Shown: positions 6,821-14,248 of the stretch, in pieces
How the letters are laid out: each line of letters opens with the position of its first letter
Position numbering within the stretch: the stretch's first letter is position 1
From: Methanolinea sp. UBA473
GTDB taxonomy: Archaea; Halobacteriota; Methanomicrobia; Methanomicrobiales; Methanospirillaceae
Assembly (NCBI GenBank): GCA_002509495.1
Contig: DAEV01000044.1
Location: forward strand, 1 to 17,513
Direction: 5' to 3'
Length of the DNA stretch: 17,513 bases
Position numbers and translations under genes: made by a program
The notes under the pieces: generated by a model
Databases searched by the model: none
Told to the model about the DNA's origin: nothing
What the model saw: only the letters and a program-made list of their open reading frames with translations

Positions 6821-7591
6821 GAGTTTATCCATGATATTTTCGAACCGCGTGTTGCTGATCGGGTGATGGCTGATCACCTCCCCATTATACAGGATACAGA
6901 ACGTCCCGAATGCACACGCCGCCTCCTGGACCGCATCCGCATCTGCCAGTTCGATCAGTTTCGGTGTCAGGCCGTACTTCGTCCTGGCGGTCTCCATGAT
7001 GGCGGCCACGTTCTTTTCGGAATAGGGGCACTGGGGCGAACGAAGGATCGTTAAGCCTTGCGCATACCGGTCCCTGTGTTCGTTCATGGTGGCTTTAAAT
7101 CGCGGGCTGTCGGTATTCGGATCGAATTTCAGGGCCAGCAGCTCGAAATCCGGCTCGGCGGTATCCACCGGAACGAACCCGCATTTGATAAAAATGTCCC
7201 GTTTCGCCATGAACGGGCCTTTCCTCGTAACTACTGCAACACCCTTCATTTGAGCCGTTTTCGCATCTCTTATACACGCATCGATCATGGAGGAAGCGTA
7301 GCCCTTTCCCTTGAATTCGTTCCTGAATCCCACGAAAATACACTGGATGAACAGGTAGCCGTCCGCGTCCACGGGACGGTGGGCATATCGGCCGGGGATG
7401 TATTCGAGCATGCCCTGGTATCCGCCTTTTTTTGAGAACAGCACCTTTATCCTCAACCCTTTGGGGTAGTACTCCTTGAACCACTGGATTTTTCTTCTCA
7501 GTTCCACGTGTTTTTCCACATCCTTATAGCCGCAGACTCCATAGTCCGCGATGGTTTCAGGGGTGAGGTCGATGAGTTCCGGATCGTCCAT
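6812..7591 (-). CDS. GNAT acetyltransferase fused to a YoaP-type thioredoxin-like domain
   Basis: This 259-aa protein has an N-terminal GNAT domain (about residues 45-155). The acetyl-CoA loop is FKGKGYASSMIDACI (93-107), followed by a conserved strand AVVTRKGPFM. The C-terminal domain (about 180-259) begins ILRSPQCPYSEKNV, a thioredoxin-like start with one active-site-type cysteine (C188) before Pro. It matches the YoaP C-terminal domain that accompanies some GNAT enzymes in methanogens and Bacillus. The acetyl acceptor is unknown. The ATG at 7591 has AGGA 8 nt upstream and a TATA-like box near 7624-7632. It is transcribed divergently from the QueG-like gene. The domain assignment is firm; function is inferred only from the family. 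Confidence 0.87.
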   Translation of the reverse strand: MDDPELIDLTPETIADYGVCGYKDVEKHVELRRKIQWFKEYYPKGLRIKVLFSKKGGYQGMLEYIPGRYAHRPVDADGYLFIQCIFVGFRNEFKGKGYASSMIDACIRDAKTAQMKGVAVVTRKGPFMAKRDIFIKCGFVPVDTAEPDFELLALKFDPNTDSPRFKATMNEHRDRYAQGLTILRSPQCPYSEKNVAAIMETARTKYGLTPKLIELADADAVQEAACAFGTFCILYNGEVISHHPISNTRFENIMDKLMK

Positions 7592-7623
7592 TATGAGTAT
7601 CCTGTGCCATTCTTACCTCAAAT

Positions 7624-7632
7624 ACTTTTTAT
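7624..7632 (-). promoter_or_regulatory. TATA-like box of the GNAT-YoaP gene
   Basis: The minus strand reads GGAATAAAAAGTA here, 33-41 nt before the ATG at 7591. A start about 25 nt downstream would give a leader of roughly 12 nt containing the AGGA ribosome binding site. Confidence 0.4.
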
Positions 7633-7762
7633 TCCGCATTATTTGTCCCGGTTTCCTTCATCGGATGCCTCATGACAATGTTCCCTGTCCTGCGGAACGG
7701 GTCCACCACGGTCTATCCTGCTCCCTGATGAAGGGAAAAGAATATTCAGATCCTCCTTTCAC

Positions 7763-7783
7763 TGGAATGAGGCCGCCATTCCA
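7763..7783. promoter_or_regulatory. Inverted repeat in the divergent intergenic region
   Basis: Perfect 7-bp arms TGGAATG (7763-7769) and CATTCCA (7777-7783) enclose a 7-nt centre. The site lies 37 nt before the ATG at 7820. It could be an operator for the QueG-like gene or a hairpin in its leader. Confidence 0.35.
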
Positions 7784-7819
7784 ATCAACACGCTGTCCCA
7801 ATCTAAAACCGATACCCTC

Positions 7820-8614
7820 ATGCGACAAACCGTCCCATCGATCCGGAGGGCCATGTGCTTGAATCTCGATGCATTCTTCCGGGAGAAGGGAATCGATGTG
7901 TTCTGCGAGGTCGGCCTCGACGATCTCCAGGACGACGACCGGTCCTCTGTACTGGAATTTCTGCCCTCCGCCCGTTCCGTGATCGTGTTCGGGATGGAGG
8001 TTCCCCTCGCGGTATACCGGATGCCTGCGAAGGACAAGACCCGGGAGATGCTCCGGATCGCAACAGCAATAGACAATACCGCGGTACTGCTCGCCGGGCT
8101 ATTGGAAGAGGAGCATGTTCCGGCACGGCCGGTTCCGCTGTATCTGCCTGTCAGGATTGTCAACGGAAAGGTGCTGGGGGTCGTCCGGCTGAAGCAGCTT
8201 GCAGCGGCAGGGGGGCTTGGATCGATAGGAAAGAATACAGTTCTCCTCACTCAACGGTTTGGCCCGCGATTGTTCCTGCTCGGTGTCGTGACTGCACGCC
8301 CGGTCCAGGAGGACAGGCAGGCCGGAAGGGATGATGTCCCGCTCTGCAGTGGATGCGGACGCTGTATCAAGGTCTGCCCGACAGGGGCATTGGGACCGGA
8401 CGGCGTCGATGCGTTCCGGTGCCGGACCGTGAGTGCCTGGGTCCCTTCCCGTCTCGTTCCGGCCGTGAAGTGGATGCTTCGACGGAAGTGGCTGCTTCGG
8501 TGTACGACCCCTCTTGCTCCGTGGGTCGCCCGGACCGCGACGATCCGGTGCAGCCTCTGCGTCACGGAGTGCCCGGTGGTTGAGGGGGAGGGAGAGCCCG
8601 GATTTCCTGGTTGA
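7820..8614 (+). CDS. QueG-like protein with two 4Fe-4S clusters
   Basis: This 264-aa protein resembles the iron-sulfur part of epoxyqueuosine reductase QueG and its archaeal relatives. The first cluster motif is CSGCGRCIKVCPTG (C176, C179, C182, C186) and the second is CSLCVTECP (C244, C247, C251). The N-terminal part contains LPSARSVIVFGMEVPLAVY (residues 48-66) and AAAGGLGSIGKNTVLL (128-143), both typical of this family. Archaea generally make archaeosine rather than queuosine, and bacterial QueG is longer and binds a cobalamin. So this is more likely a redox paralogue of unknown substrate than true QueG. The start is uncertain: an ATG at 7853 follows GGAGG but with very short spacing. The protein is predicted to be cytosolic. 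Confidence 0.85.
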   Translation: MRQTVPSIRRAMCLNLDAFFREKGIDVFCEVGLDDLQDDDRSSVLEFLPSARSVIVFGMEVPLAVYRMPAKDKTREMLRIATAIDNTAVLLAGLLEEEHVPARPVPLYLPVRIVNGKVLGVVRLKQLAAAGGLGSIGKNTVLLTQRFGPRLFLLGVVTARPVQEDRQAGRDDVPLCSGCGRCIKVCPTGALGPDGVDAFRCRTVSAWVPSRLVPAVKWMLRRKWLLRCTTPLAPWVARTATIRCSLCVTECPVVEGEGEPGFPG

Positions 8615-8740
8615 GGATCCACAACGCTAACCGGTCCCCAATGAGGAGGGGATCTGTTGACGCCCCACCATTCATAACGCATACTTCCCGGCGGGAACTG
8701 GAATCTCCCGGTACGTTGTCTCAACCCGGATCAATACTCA

Positions 8741-8748
8741 ATATTAAA
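8741..8748 (+). promoter_or_regulatory. TATA box of the NYN/LOTUS gene
   Basis: ATATTAAA begins 32 nt before the ATG at 8773. With archaeal spacing the transcript would start within a few bases of the ATG, so the mRNA is probably leaderless or nearly so. This agrees with the lack of a clear ribosome binding site. Confidence 0.5.
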
Positions 8749-8772
8749 TTCTCTGAAGCGGATGTGAAATCA

Positions 8773-9546
8773 ATGGAATACACGTTGCCCCCGATCGAAC
8801 GTCAGAATAAACTGGCGGTATTGATTGATGCGGAGAATGCCCAGGCGAGCATCATTAAAAACCTGCTGGACGAGGTCGCCAAATATGGCGTGGCGTCCGT
8901 GAAAAGGATCTACGGCAACTGGACAACACCCCAGCTCCAGGGATGGAAAGACGTCCTCCTCTCGAATTCGATCATCCCGATCCAGCAGTTCAACTACACG
9001 TCCAAAAAGAATGCGACGGACAGTGCGTTGATCATCGACGCGATGGATCTGCTCCATGCGGGAAACCTGGACGGTTTCTGCCTGGTATCGAGTGATTCCG
9101 ATTTCACCCGGCTTGCCTCGCGAATCCGGGAATCCGGCCTGATCGTGTATGGGTTCGGAGAGGAAAAGACACCGAAGGCCTTTGTCGATGCGTGTGACAA
9201 ATTCATCTACACGGAAATCCTTCGGCCAACAGAATCCGTGGGGACTGCCGCTCCTGTTTCCAGGGAAGTCCCGGTATTCAAAGACATGAAGAAGGATCAA
9301 AAATTCCTGAAATTATTAAAAAACAGTGTCGAGGATTCCTCGGATGAAGAGGGCTGGGCCGAACTCGGACTGGTCGGGCAGAATATCCAGAAGAAAAGCC
9401 CCGAATTCGACTCGCGAAATTACGGATTTAAAAAATTCTTCGACCTCATACGCTCTCTGAATCTGTTCGAGATCGACGAGCGACAGTCAAAGGACCAGAT
9501 GGGAAAGATCATCTACATCCGGGAACGGTTGAAACAAAAAAGATAA
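8773..9546 (+). CDS. NYN (PIN-like) nuclease-fold protein with LOTUS/OST-HTH domain
   Basis: This 257-aa protein carries an N-terminal NYN domain (about residues 12-150, LabA/DUF88-like). The acidic residues of the PIN-like active site are present: D19 in AVLIDAEN, D83 and D89 in TDSALIIDAMD, and D108/D110 in LVSSDSDF. Residues about 175-250 form an OST-HTH/LOTUS domain, a winged-helix module implicated in RNA binding. The pair is a well-known architecture for proteins thought to cut or bind RNA. The ATG at 8773 is chosen over the longer open frame from 8611 because the TATA box at 8741-8748 would place transcription start right before it, and because homologues begin close to this point. It ends 27 nt from the convergent beta-propeller gene. 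The RNA target is unknown. Confidence 0.9.
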   Translation: MEYTLPPIERQNKLAVLIDAENAQASIIKNLLDEVAKYGVASVKRIYGNWTTPQLQGWKDVLLSNSIIPIQQFNYTSKKNATDSALIIDAMDLLHAGNLDGFCLVSSDSDFTRLASRIRESGLIVYGFGEEKTPKAFVDACDKFIYTEILRPTESVGTAAPVSREVPVFKDMKKDQKFLKLLKNSVEDSSDEEGWAELGLVGQNIQKKSPEFDSRNYGFKKFFDLIRSLNLFEIDERQSKDQMGKIIYIRERLKQKR

Positions 9547-9573
9547 ATGGATTCTAGCGGTGCCTCGCTCACT

Positions 9574-11871
9574 TCACCTCAACTCCACACTGTTCAGGTA
9601 CTTCACCTCGTTTGCGAGATCGCTCATGCAGATCACGTGTCCTGAGATTGTGTACAGGGTATTCTCGATGAAAAGCGCCCTCTTAACTGGTGCCTGGTTC
9701 TGGGATCTCTGATCGTAATGCATCACCTTCCCCTTCAGCGAGAAGCCGTGGGAAGGGTCGACCGAGAAGACGTAAGCCCCGCCCCAAACCCCCCATGTGC
9801 TTATATACCCTCGACCGTCTGTCGTTTCGCGAGGACCGGTCAGGTACAGGGGCAGGACCAGGATGTCTTTTTCCTTATCGAACAGGAAGGCCTTCGGGTC
9901 GTTGAGCGCTTCGGAACTGCTTCCGCTCCCGCCGAGCTCAACACTGTCGACGAGGTCAGGGTTCGAGATGTCGGAAACGTCGAAGAGCGAGAGTTTTACC
10001 GCCCCGGAAGTCGACGCCTTCCCAACCCCTATGATGTGCGAGTTGTCGTAGGGATGGAGATAATTCGAGAACCCGGGAAGTTTGAGCGTCCCGGTTAGGG
10101 TAGGCTCAGCCGGGTCCGAAAGATCGATCACGAAGAACGGATCGGTTTCCCGGAACGTGACCATGTACAGGTTCTCGCCCATGAATCTCGTGGCATAGAT
10201 CCGTTCGCCGGGGGCAATCCCGTCCACTCTTCCGATCTCCCGGAGTTGTTTGTCGAGCACGGTGACTGCGCTGGAAGTAGAGGAAGACCACGAGCCGTGT
10301 TCGGTCACAGTCGTCGCGAGCCGGAGGTTGCCCTTGTGCTCGTCCATCGCGTACTGATTGAGAAGCGTTCCATCCACGGTCCCATGGGCCTCGAACCGGA
10401 TCGCACCGTCCGAGAGCGAGAAAGAGTAGATATCGGTACGGTCGGTGCTTCCTCCGACCTCGCGACCCTGTGCGTCGATGTGTTTGAGTGGAGAGGGTTC
10501 GCCGTACGAATGGACTCCGAAGTACAGGTGGGTAGGGGAGACGTACACGGTCCCGGCCGTCCCGACGAGAAAGGTCTTCGCCCGGACCGGAGCGTCGGAA
10601 CCGAGGGGCACCGACCCGATGGTGGTAAAGGCGAAGGCCTTGTCCCTTCCTTCGAGAGAATATGCGGCAGGAGTGAACGCATCTTCCTTACCATCCCGGA
10701 TCTCCGGGAAGGAGAAATCATCGGAATACACGTTCACGGGGGTCGAGGTGAGGAAATAGAGCCATTCCCCGATCATTCGTGAGTCCGTGTATTCGCCATC
10801 GATGACCACCTCCCGTTCGAGTTCGGGGGACGAGGGGTCCTTTACCGAGAAGATGTAGACGACGGTCTTTTCGCCGGTTTCCTGCGAATCCCAGCAGCGG
10901 CCGGGCTCGCAGCGCCAGTAATCGGGGGTGCGGTCGTCCCTGCAGATCAGGGCGATACGATCCCCGTACAAATAAAGGGAGAGCGGGGATCCTCCGAATG
11001 CAGTCGTCGAGACGACCTTTGCGGCCTCCGCTGGATAGGCAAGGACGATATGGAACTCGCGACCGGAAACCAGATAGATGTATGTCCCGTCGGTTTTGAC
11101 GATATCTGCCTCGTCCACGTCCTGTACCTGGACGTTCGTGGTGGAATATTCCCGGTCGACTGGAGCAAGGGTGGGAACGGGGGTGGCGAAAAAACCTCCT
11201 GCACCTCCGCCTGCACCTGATGCACGGGTGATTCCGGTCGAGCCCGAAAACTCACCGGACTGGGTCTTCTGTGTTGGAGCAAAGGAAGAGGATACCACCT
11301 CGACGAGCATCTCGTCATCCCCTGCGGGGAGATTGGTGGTCCCTGTGATTCTGAACTTATCCCCGACGTAGTGGTCCCCGATCGGGTCGATTCTTATGAA
11401 GAATCCTTCAACCGGGCTCTCCTGGCCCAGGGGGACCTGGATGACCTGCTGGGTCGTGATCGGGCTGGCCGGCGCGGCAAGGATATTGAATAACGCGGTC
11501 GCCCTGACATCGTGCGTGATTGCCGAAACACTCACGATATATTCATCCGGCCGGAACGTCGCAGTATCGACCTCGTACCGCCAGGACCGCACCCCTGCCT
11601 GTACCGGGGTTGAGACCGGCAGCGATACCATCCCGGTCTCCGTTTCCGTCTCCGTGTGCGAGTTGATGAAGGATCGGACGTCGTCTCCGGTGAGGAGCTG
11701 GCCGATTCCTTCTGAGAGAGGAAGGGTATCTCCGTTCCCGGGCATTCCGGGAATCGGCAGGATGCCTGTTCCGGGAGAGAGGATCTGGAACCCCGCAATC
11801 AGCACGACTGCGGTCACGATCCCGATTGCAACGCCCGCGACGATAAGAACGCCGTCTCGTCGCGCTGTCAT
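9574..11871 (-). CDS. Membrane-anchored DUF3821 / beta-propeller protein
   Basis: This 765-aa protein has one hydrophobic helix (residues 8-30) as signal anchor, with the rest outside the cell. Residues about 60-130 resemble the second half of a DUF3821 unit (SWRYEVDTATFRPDEYIVSV). Residues 157-212 resemble the first half of another (FFIRIDPIGDHYVGDKFRIT, then GTTNLPAGD). A Gly/Ala- and Pro-rich linker (216-240) follows. From about 246 (NVQVQDVDEADIVKTDG) to the end lies the secreted beta-propeller domain found in many archaea. A three-cysteine stretch (C310, C321, C326) sits in one blade loop and may form a disulfide or bind metal. The start at 11871 has a G-rich element (AGGGGG) about 9 nt upstream. 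It is the last gene of the DUF3821 cluster, 148 nt after the regulator gene. Probably an adhesion or surface-binding protein; the ligand is unknown. Confidence 0.88.
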   Translation of the reverse strand: MTARRDGVLIVAGVAIGIVTAVVLIAGFQILSPGTGILPIPGMPGNGDTLPLSEGIGQLLTGDDVRSFINSHTETETETGMVSLPVSTPVQAGVRSWRYEVDTATFRPDEYIVSVSAITHDVRATALFNILAAPASPITTQQVIQVPLGQESPVEGFFIRIDPIGDHYVGDKFRITGTTNLPAGDDEMLVEVVSSSFAPTQKTQSGEFSGSTGITRASGAGGGAGGFFATPVPTLAPVDREYSTTNVQVQDVDEADIVKTDGTYIYLVSGREFHIVLAYPAEAAKVVSTTAFGGSPLSLYLYGDRIALICRDDRTPDYWRCEPGRCWDSQETGEKTVVYIFSVKDPSSPELEREVVIDGEYTDSRMIGEWLYFLTSTPVNVYSDDFSFPEIRDGKEDAFTPAAYSLEGRDKAFAFTTIGSVPLGSDAPVRAKTFLVGTAGTVYVSPTHLYFGVHSYGEPSPLKHIDAQGREVGGSTDRTDIYSFSLSDGAIRFEAHGTVDGTLLNQYAMDEHKGNLRLATTVTEHGSWSSSTSSAVTVLDKQLREIGRVDGIAPGERIYATRFMGENLYMVTFRETDPFFVIDLSDPAEPTLTGTLKLPGFSNYLHPYDNSHIIGVGKASTSGAVKLSLFDVSDISNPDLVDSVELGGSGSSSEALNDPKAFLFDKEKDILVLPLYLTGPRETTDGRGYISTWGVWGGAYVFSVDPSHGFSLKGKVMHYDQRSQNQAPVKRALFIENTLYTISGHVICMSDLANEVKYLNSVELR

Positions 11872-11953
11872 GGCAGATTACCCCCTATGGTCGGCACCCC
11901 GGGCCGCACCGGGAACAGGGAGGAGCGGGTCCGGAAGGGAATGGATCCCGGCG

Positions 11954-11969
11954 TCCCGGAGATCCGGGA
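11954..11969. repeat. CCGGGA-type inverted repeat between regulator and beta-propeller genes
   Basis: TCCCGGA (11954-11960) and TCCGGGA (11963-11969) are perfect 7-bp arms with 2 nt between. The same TCCCGG core occurs in a palindrome at 14106-14124, between the two DUF3821 genes. It could be a protein-binding site, a processing hairpin or a terminator; no T-run follows closely. Confidence 0.4.
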
Positions 11970-12019
11970 TGGCAGGGAAGAGGGCGGCGAATCGTTCTTT
12001 GGGAAAAGAACAGGATGCA

Positions 12020-12247
12020 TCATTCGTCCTCACCCATTCCCGGACCGTCCTTTTCCCGTTCATACGTGAACACGTCGTCGATCCCCACCCTGAATAGATC
12101 CGCAATCCTGTATGCGAGTTTCAGGGACGGGTAATACTTTCCCTTCTCGAGGGATATGATGGTATTTCTTGTCACTCCGACCAACTCCGCAAGCTCCTCC
12201 TGGGTCATCTCCCGTTCGGCCCGAAGGACCCGTATCCTGTTTTTCAT
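12020..12247 (-). CDS. Small XRE-family HTH transcriptional regulator
   Basis: This 75-aa protein is almost entirely one XRE/Cro-type helix-turn-helix: MKNRIRVLRAEREMTQEELA, then ELVGVTRNTIISLEKGKYYP and SLKLAYRIADLFRVGIDDVF. Such single-domain regulators are very often next to a DUF2178-like membrane protein, as here (17 nt after its stop). The ATG at 12247 starts the domain directly. No Shine-Dalgarno is visible, but a small inverted repeat (ATAC, TTC, GTAT; 12252-12262) lies in the 17-nt gap and could be an autoregulatory site or help reinitiation. The C-terminus is acidic and short, with no ligand domain, so its signal probably comes through a partner or its own level. Targets are inferred to include this cluster. 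Confidence 0.92.
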   Translation of the reverse strand: MKNRIRVLRAEREMTQEELAELVGVTRNTIISLEKGKYYPSLKLAYRIADLFRVGIDDVFTYEREKDGPGMGEDE

Positions 12248-12264
12248 AGCGATACTTCGTATAG

Positions 12265-12843
12265 TCAATATTTCCCGGCGTAGTGCAGGTAGAACGCTCC
12301 GAACGTGATTAGAAGGGCCCCAAGGCAGCAGAAAAGGGTCCGTGCGATTACGGCGCTCTCCTCGTACAGCCTCAACCCTTCCTGCCAGAAGAGACCGTAG
12401 GCTCTCGCTTCGGTCTCGTTCATGGAATCCACGTCCCGGATCGTGAGCGTTCGCACGACCTCTTCCGGCATCCCCGGTATCCCTCCCTGGGAGAGGGTGA
12501 GGGTTTCCGATCTCGTGCCGTCGTCGTTGATCGTCATCTTTCCGGTCACTGTAGGTGCCAGGGGGGCGGAGTAAGCGTACGACGCGAAGATGACTGTCCC
12601 GATCACTCCGAGGACGAGCAGGACTTCGATCGTTTTCAGCGCAGCTTTCGAGCGGATCCTTACAGTCCGCTCGTCTGATATGATCTCGGCAACCTGCTCC
12701 CGGCATGCGAGGATCACGAGGATCCCAAGCGGGATCGCAATCACCGGGACGAGGAGCGCACCGGCTGCGAACGACCACCCGACCATGGCGGCAACCAGGG
12801 CCGACGTGAGAAGGATGCAGAGGATGTAGGTGATCCTTTTCAT
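12265..12843 (-). CDS. DUF2178-type membrane protein with an extra outside loop
   Basis: This 192-aa protein has four predicted helices, residues about 5-22, 26-47, 70-91 and 165-187. The loop between helices 2 and 3 (CREQVAEIISDERTVRIRSK) is the conserved DUF2178 feature and is cytosolic by the positive-inside rule. Between helices 3 and 4 lies a segment of about 70 residues (92-163), which would face outside; the DUF2178 proteins I know have only a short loop there. Its ATG overlaps the stop of the upstream DUF3821 gene (ATGA), so the two are translationally coupled. The XRE gene follows 17 nt later. DUF2178 proteins have no proven function. The context suggests a membrane partner of the regulator or of the secreted DUF3821 proteins. 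Confidence 0.82.
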   Translation of the reverse strand: MKRITYILCILLTSALVAAMVGWSFAAGALLVPVIAIPLGILVILACREQVAEIISDERTVRIRSKAALKTIEVLLVLGVIGTVIFASYAYSAPLAPTVTGKMTINDDGTRSETLTLSQGGIPGMPEEVVRTLTIRDVDSMNETEARAYGLFWQEGLRLYEESAVIARTLFCCLGALLITFGAFYLHYAGKY

Positions 12844-14027
12844 GGAGTCCCACTCCGAACAACGAGGTCCAGGACGGAATACACGTCGCCGGGTTCAATC
12901 CGGTATGTTGTCCTGTTCGTCTTCGAATTGCTCACGTTCACCCTGTATTTCCCTGGAGGGAGGCGATAGGTGTCGATGCCCATCGACCAGAGGTTAGCCT
13001 CGCCACCTCCTTCCTCAACCGCTGCCGTCCCGATCATTCCCGAGAACAACGCACCCTGCGACCCGTCCCCCGGGTTCACGATGAAGCCGTATCCACTGCC
13101 CAAAAGGGGTGAGATCTCTACAAGGAGTTCTTCACCGGAGGGGAGGCTGGTGGTCCCGGTAAGGACAGTCATAGTGTTCGCCTCCAGGTCCGGAAGAGTA
13201 TCGATGCTGATGAACCGGGAAGGTACCTGAAGAGTTCCAGTCGTCGAGAGGACAATCACCGCGGTGCTCTCAGTCTCATTGCCCGGGGGGAGATCCCCTG
13301 CGACTGTAACGCGGTAACAACCGGCCGCCATCCCCATGGAATCGAAGGTAAACGACCACCGGTTCACCCCGGCGAGCCCTGGAGATATGGTAGACCGTCC
13401 TTCCGCGACAGGTATGGACCCGGCGGCAGGTTCTGCGCTGCTCGTTCCATTCTGCAGACAGAGAACAGGATTTACCTTCCAGACGACGCTGGTCCCGGGT
13501 GGGAGATTCGTCGTCCCGGTCACTTTAATTCGTTCGCCAGCAGCCCCCTCCCCGGGTGTGTTCACCCGGAAGAAGGGCTCCGGAAGACTTTCGCCACGGC
13601 GTCCTGTGAGGGTGAGCCGTTCCGTTGCGACCACGTTGCCGGGAACTGTGGTCCGTTCATCTCCGGAAAACGTAACTGTAGAGACGCGGACGGAGTATTC
13701 CCCCATGGGCAGGGCCGATGTGTTGACCACCGCCCTCCACGAGTTCCGTCCGCCGGATCCGAAGGCCACCGACGTAATTTCTGTCTCGTATGCCCCGCCT
13801 GCCATGGATGCCGGAGAAACGTTTACAAAGAGGAAGGTATTAAGCGCGAGGTTGGTTGTTCCAGTCAGTACCAGCATCCCGTTCCCGTCCACGCTTCCCC
13901 CGCTGACAGAATCGATGGTGATCGTGGGGAAGAGGTAGAATGTGCCGGTAAGAAGGATCCAGAGAGCCATGACAACGAGGATGGTTGCCGAGGTGATCCC
14001 TATTGTGAGGAGGAAGGTCCTTTTCAT
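12840..14027 (-). CDS. Secreted DUF3821 protein with three repeat units
   Basis: This 395-aa protein starts with a signal anchor or signal peptide (hydrophobic residues 5-28). Three DUF3821-type units follow, about 34-140, 150-260 and 270-392. Each contains a TGTTxLpxG-type strand pair (TGTTNLALN at 55, TGTTNLPPG at 170, TGTTSLPSG at 290). Each ends with a G-x-Y-x-V strand (GEYSVRVS, GCYRVTVA, GKYRVNVS). The units look like immunoglobulin-like beta-sandwiches typical of methanogen surface proteins. There is no C-terminal anchor helix. The ATG at 14027 begins the hydrophobic segment. The gene is coupled to the DUF2178 gene by ATGA. It probably forms part of the cell envelope; no enzymatic motif is seen. 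Confidence 0.88.
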   Translation of the reverse strand: MKRTFLLTIGITSATILVVMALWILLTGTFYLFPTITIDSVSGGSVDGNGMLVLTGTTNLALNTFLFVNVSPASMAGGAYETEITSVAFGSGGRNSWRAVVNTSALPMGEYSVRVSTVTFSGDERTTVPGNVVATERLTLTGRRGESLPEPFFRVNTPGEGAAGERIKVTGTTNLPPGTSVVWKVNPVLCLQNGTSSAEPAAGSIPVAEGRSTISPGLAGVNRWSFTFDSMGMAAGCYRVTVAGDLPPGNETESTAVIVLSTTGTLQVPSRFISIDTLPDLEANTMTVLTGTTSLPSGEELLVEISPLLGSGYGFIVNPGDGSQGALFSGMIGTAAVEEGGGEANLWSMGIDTYRLPPGKYRVNVSNSKTNRTTYRIEPGDVYSVLDLVVRSGTP

Positions 14028-14248
14028 AGGCTCTCAACCGGATCTGTTCATTGGTGTCCGGGAAATTAGTTTCCTTTTTTGCTTCAGCCTGGAATATCCC
14101 CGGGAGAACCGGGAATCCCGGTTCCCACCGGGAGATCCCCGGAAACGCAAGCTGTCCGTCCGGTTTTGGCGAACGACAGCAGGTTTCGGCCGGGGGCACC
14201 AGGGGTTGTCAGGTACGGTCGAATCCATACGGACTCCTGGATGCAGGT
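14028..14248. other. Spacer between the two DUF3821 genes, with inverted repeats
   Basis: No gene is seen in these 221 nt. GAACCGGGAATCCCGGTTC (14106-14124) is a perfect palindrome with 9-bp arms. A second inverted repeat, CCGGG/CCCGG with a 5-nt centre (14128-14142), follows at once. An AT-rich stretch at about 14066-14092 could be the promoter of the gene starting at 14027. The palindromes might terminate the upstream transcript or bind a regulator. Confidence 0.45.
14106..14124. repeat. Perfect GC-rich palindrome between DUF3821 genes
   Basis: The 19-nt sequence has arms GAACCGGGA and TCCCGGTTC around a single central A. It shares the TCCCGG core with the inverted repeat at 11954-11969 in the same gene cluster. 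A one-base centre favours a protein-binding palindrome over an RNA hairpin, although a slightly shorter hairpin could also form. Confidence 0.5.

Noticed and set aside
7855..8724. Open frames antisense or out of frame to the QueG-like gene
   Set aside because: The iron-sulfur motifs fix the reading frame, so the others are shadows.
12248..12898. A long minus-strand frame extending upstream of the XRE regulator
   Set aside because: The extension runs through the DUF2178 gene in another frame. The XRE domain starts exactly at the ATG at 12247.
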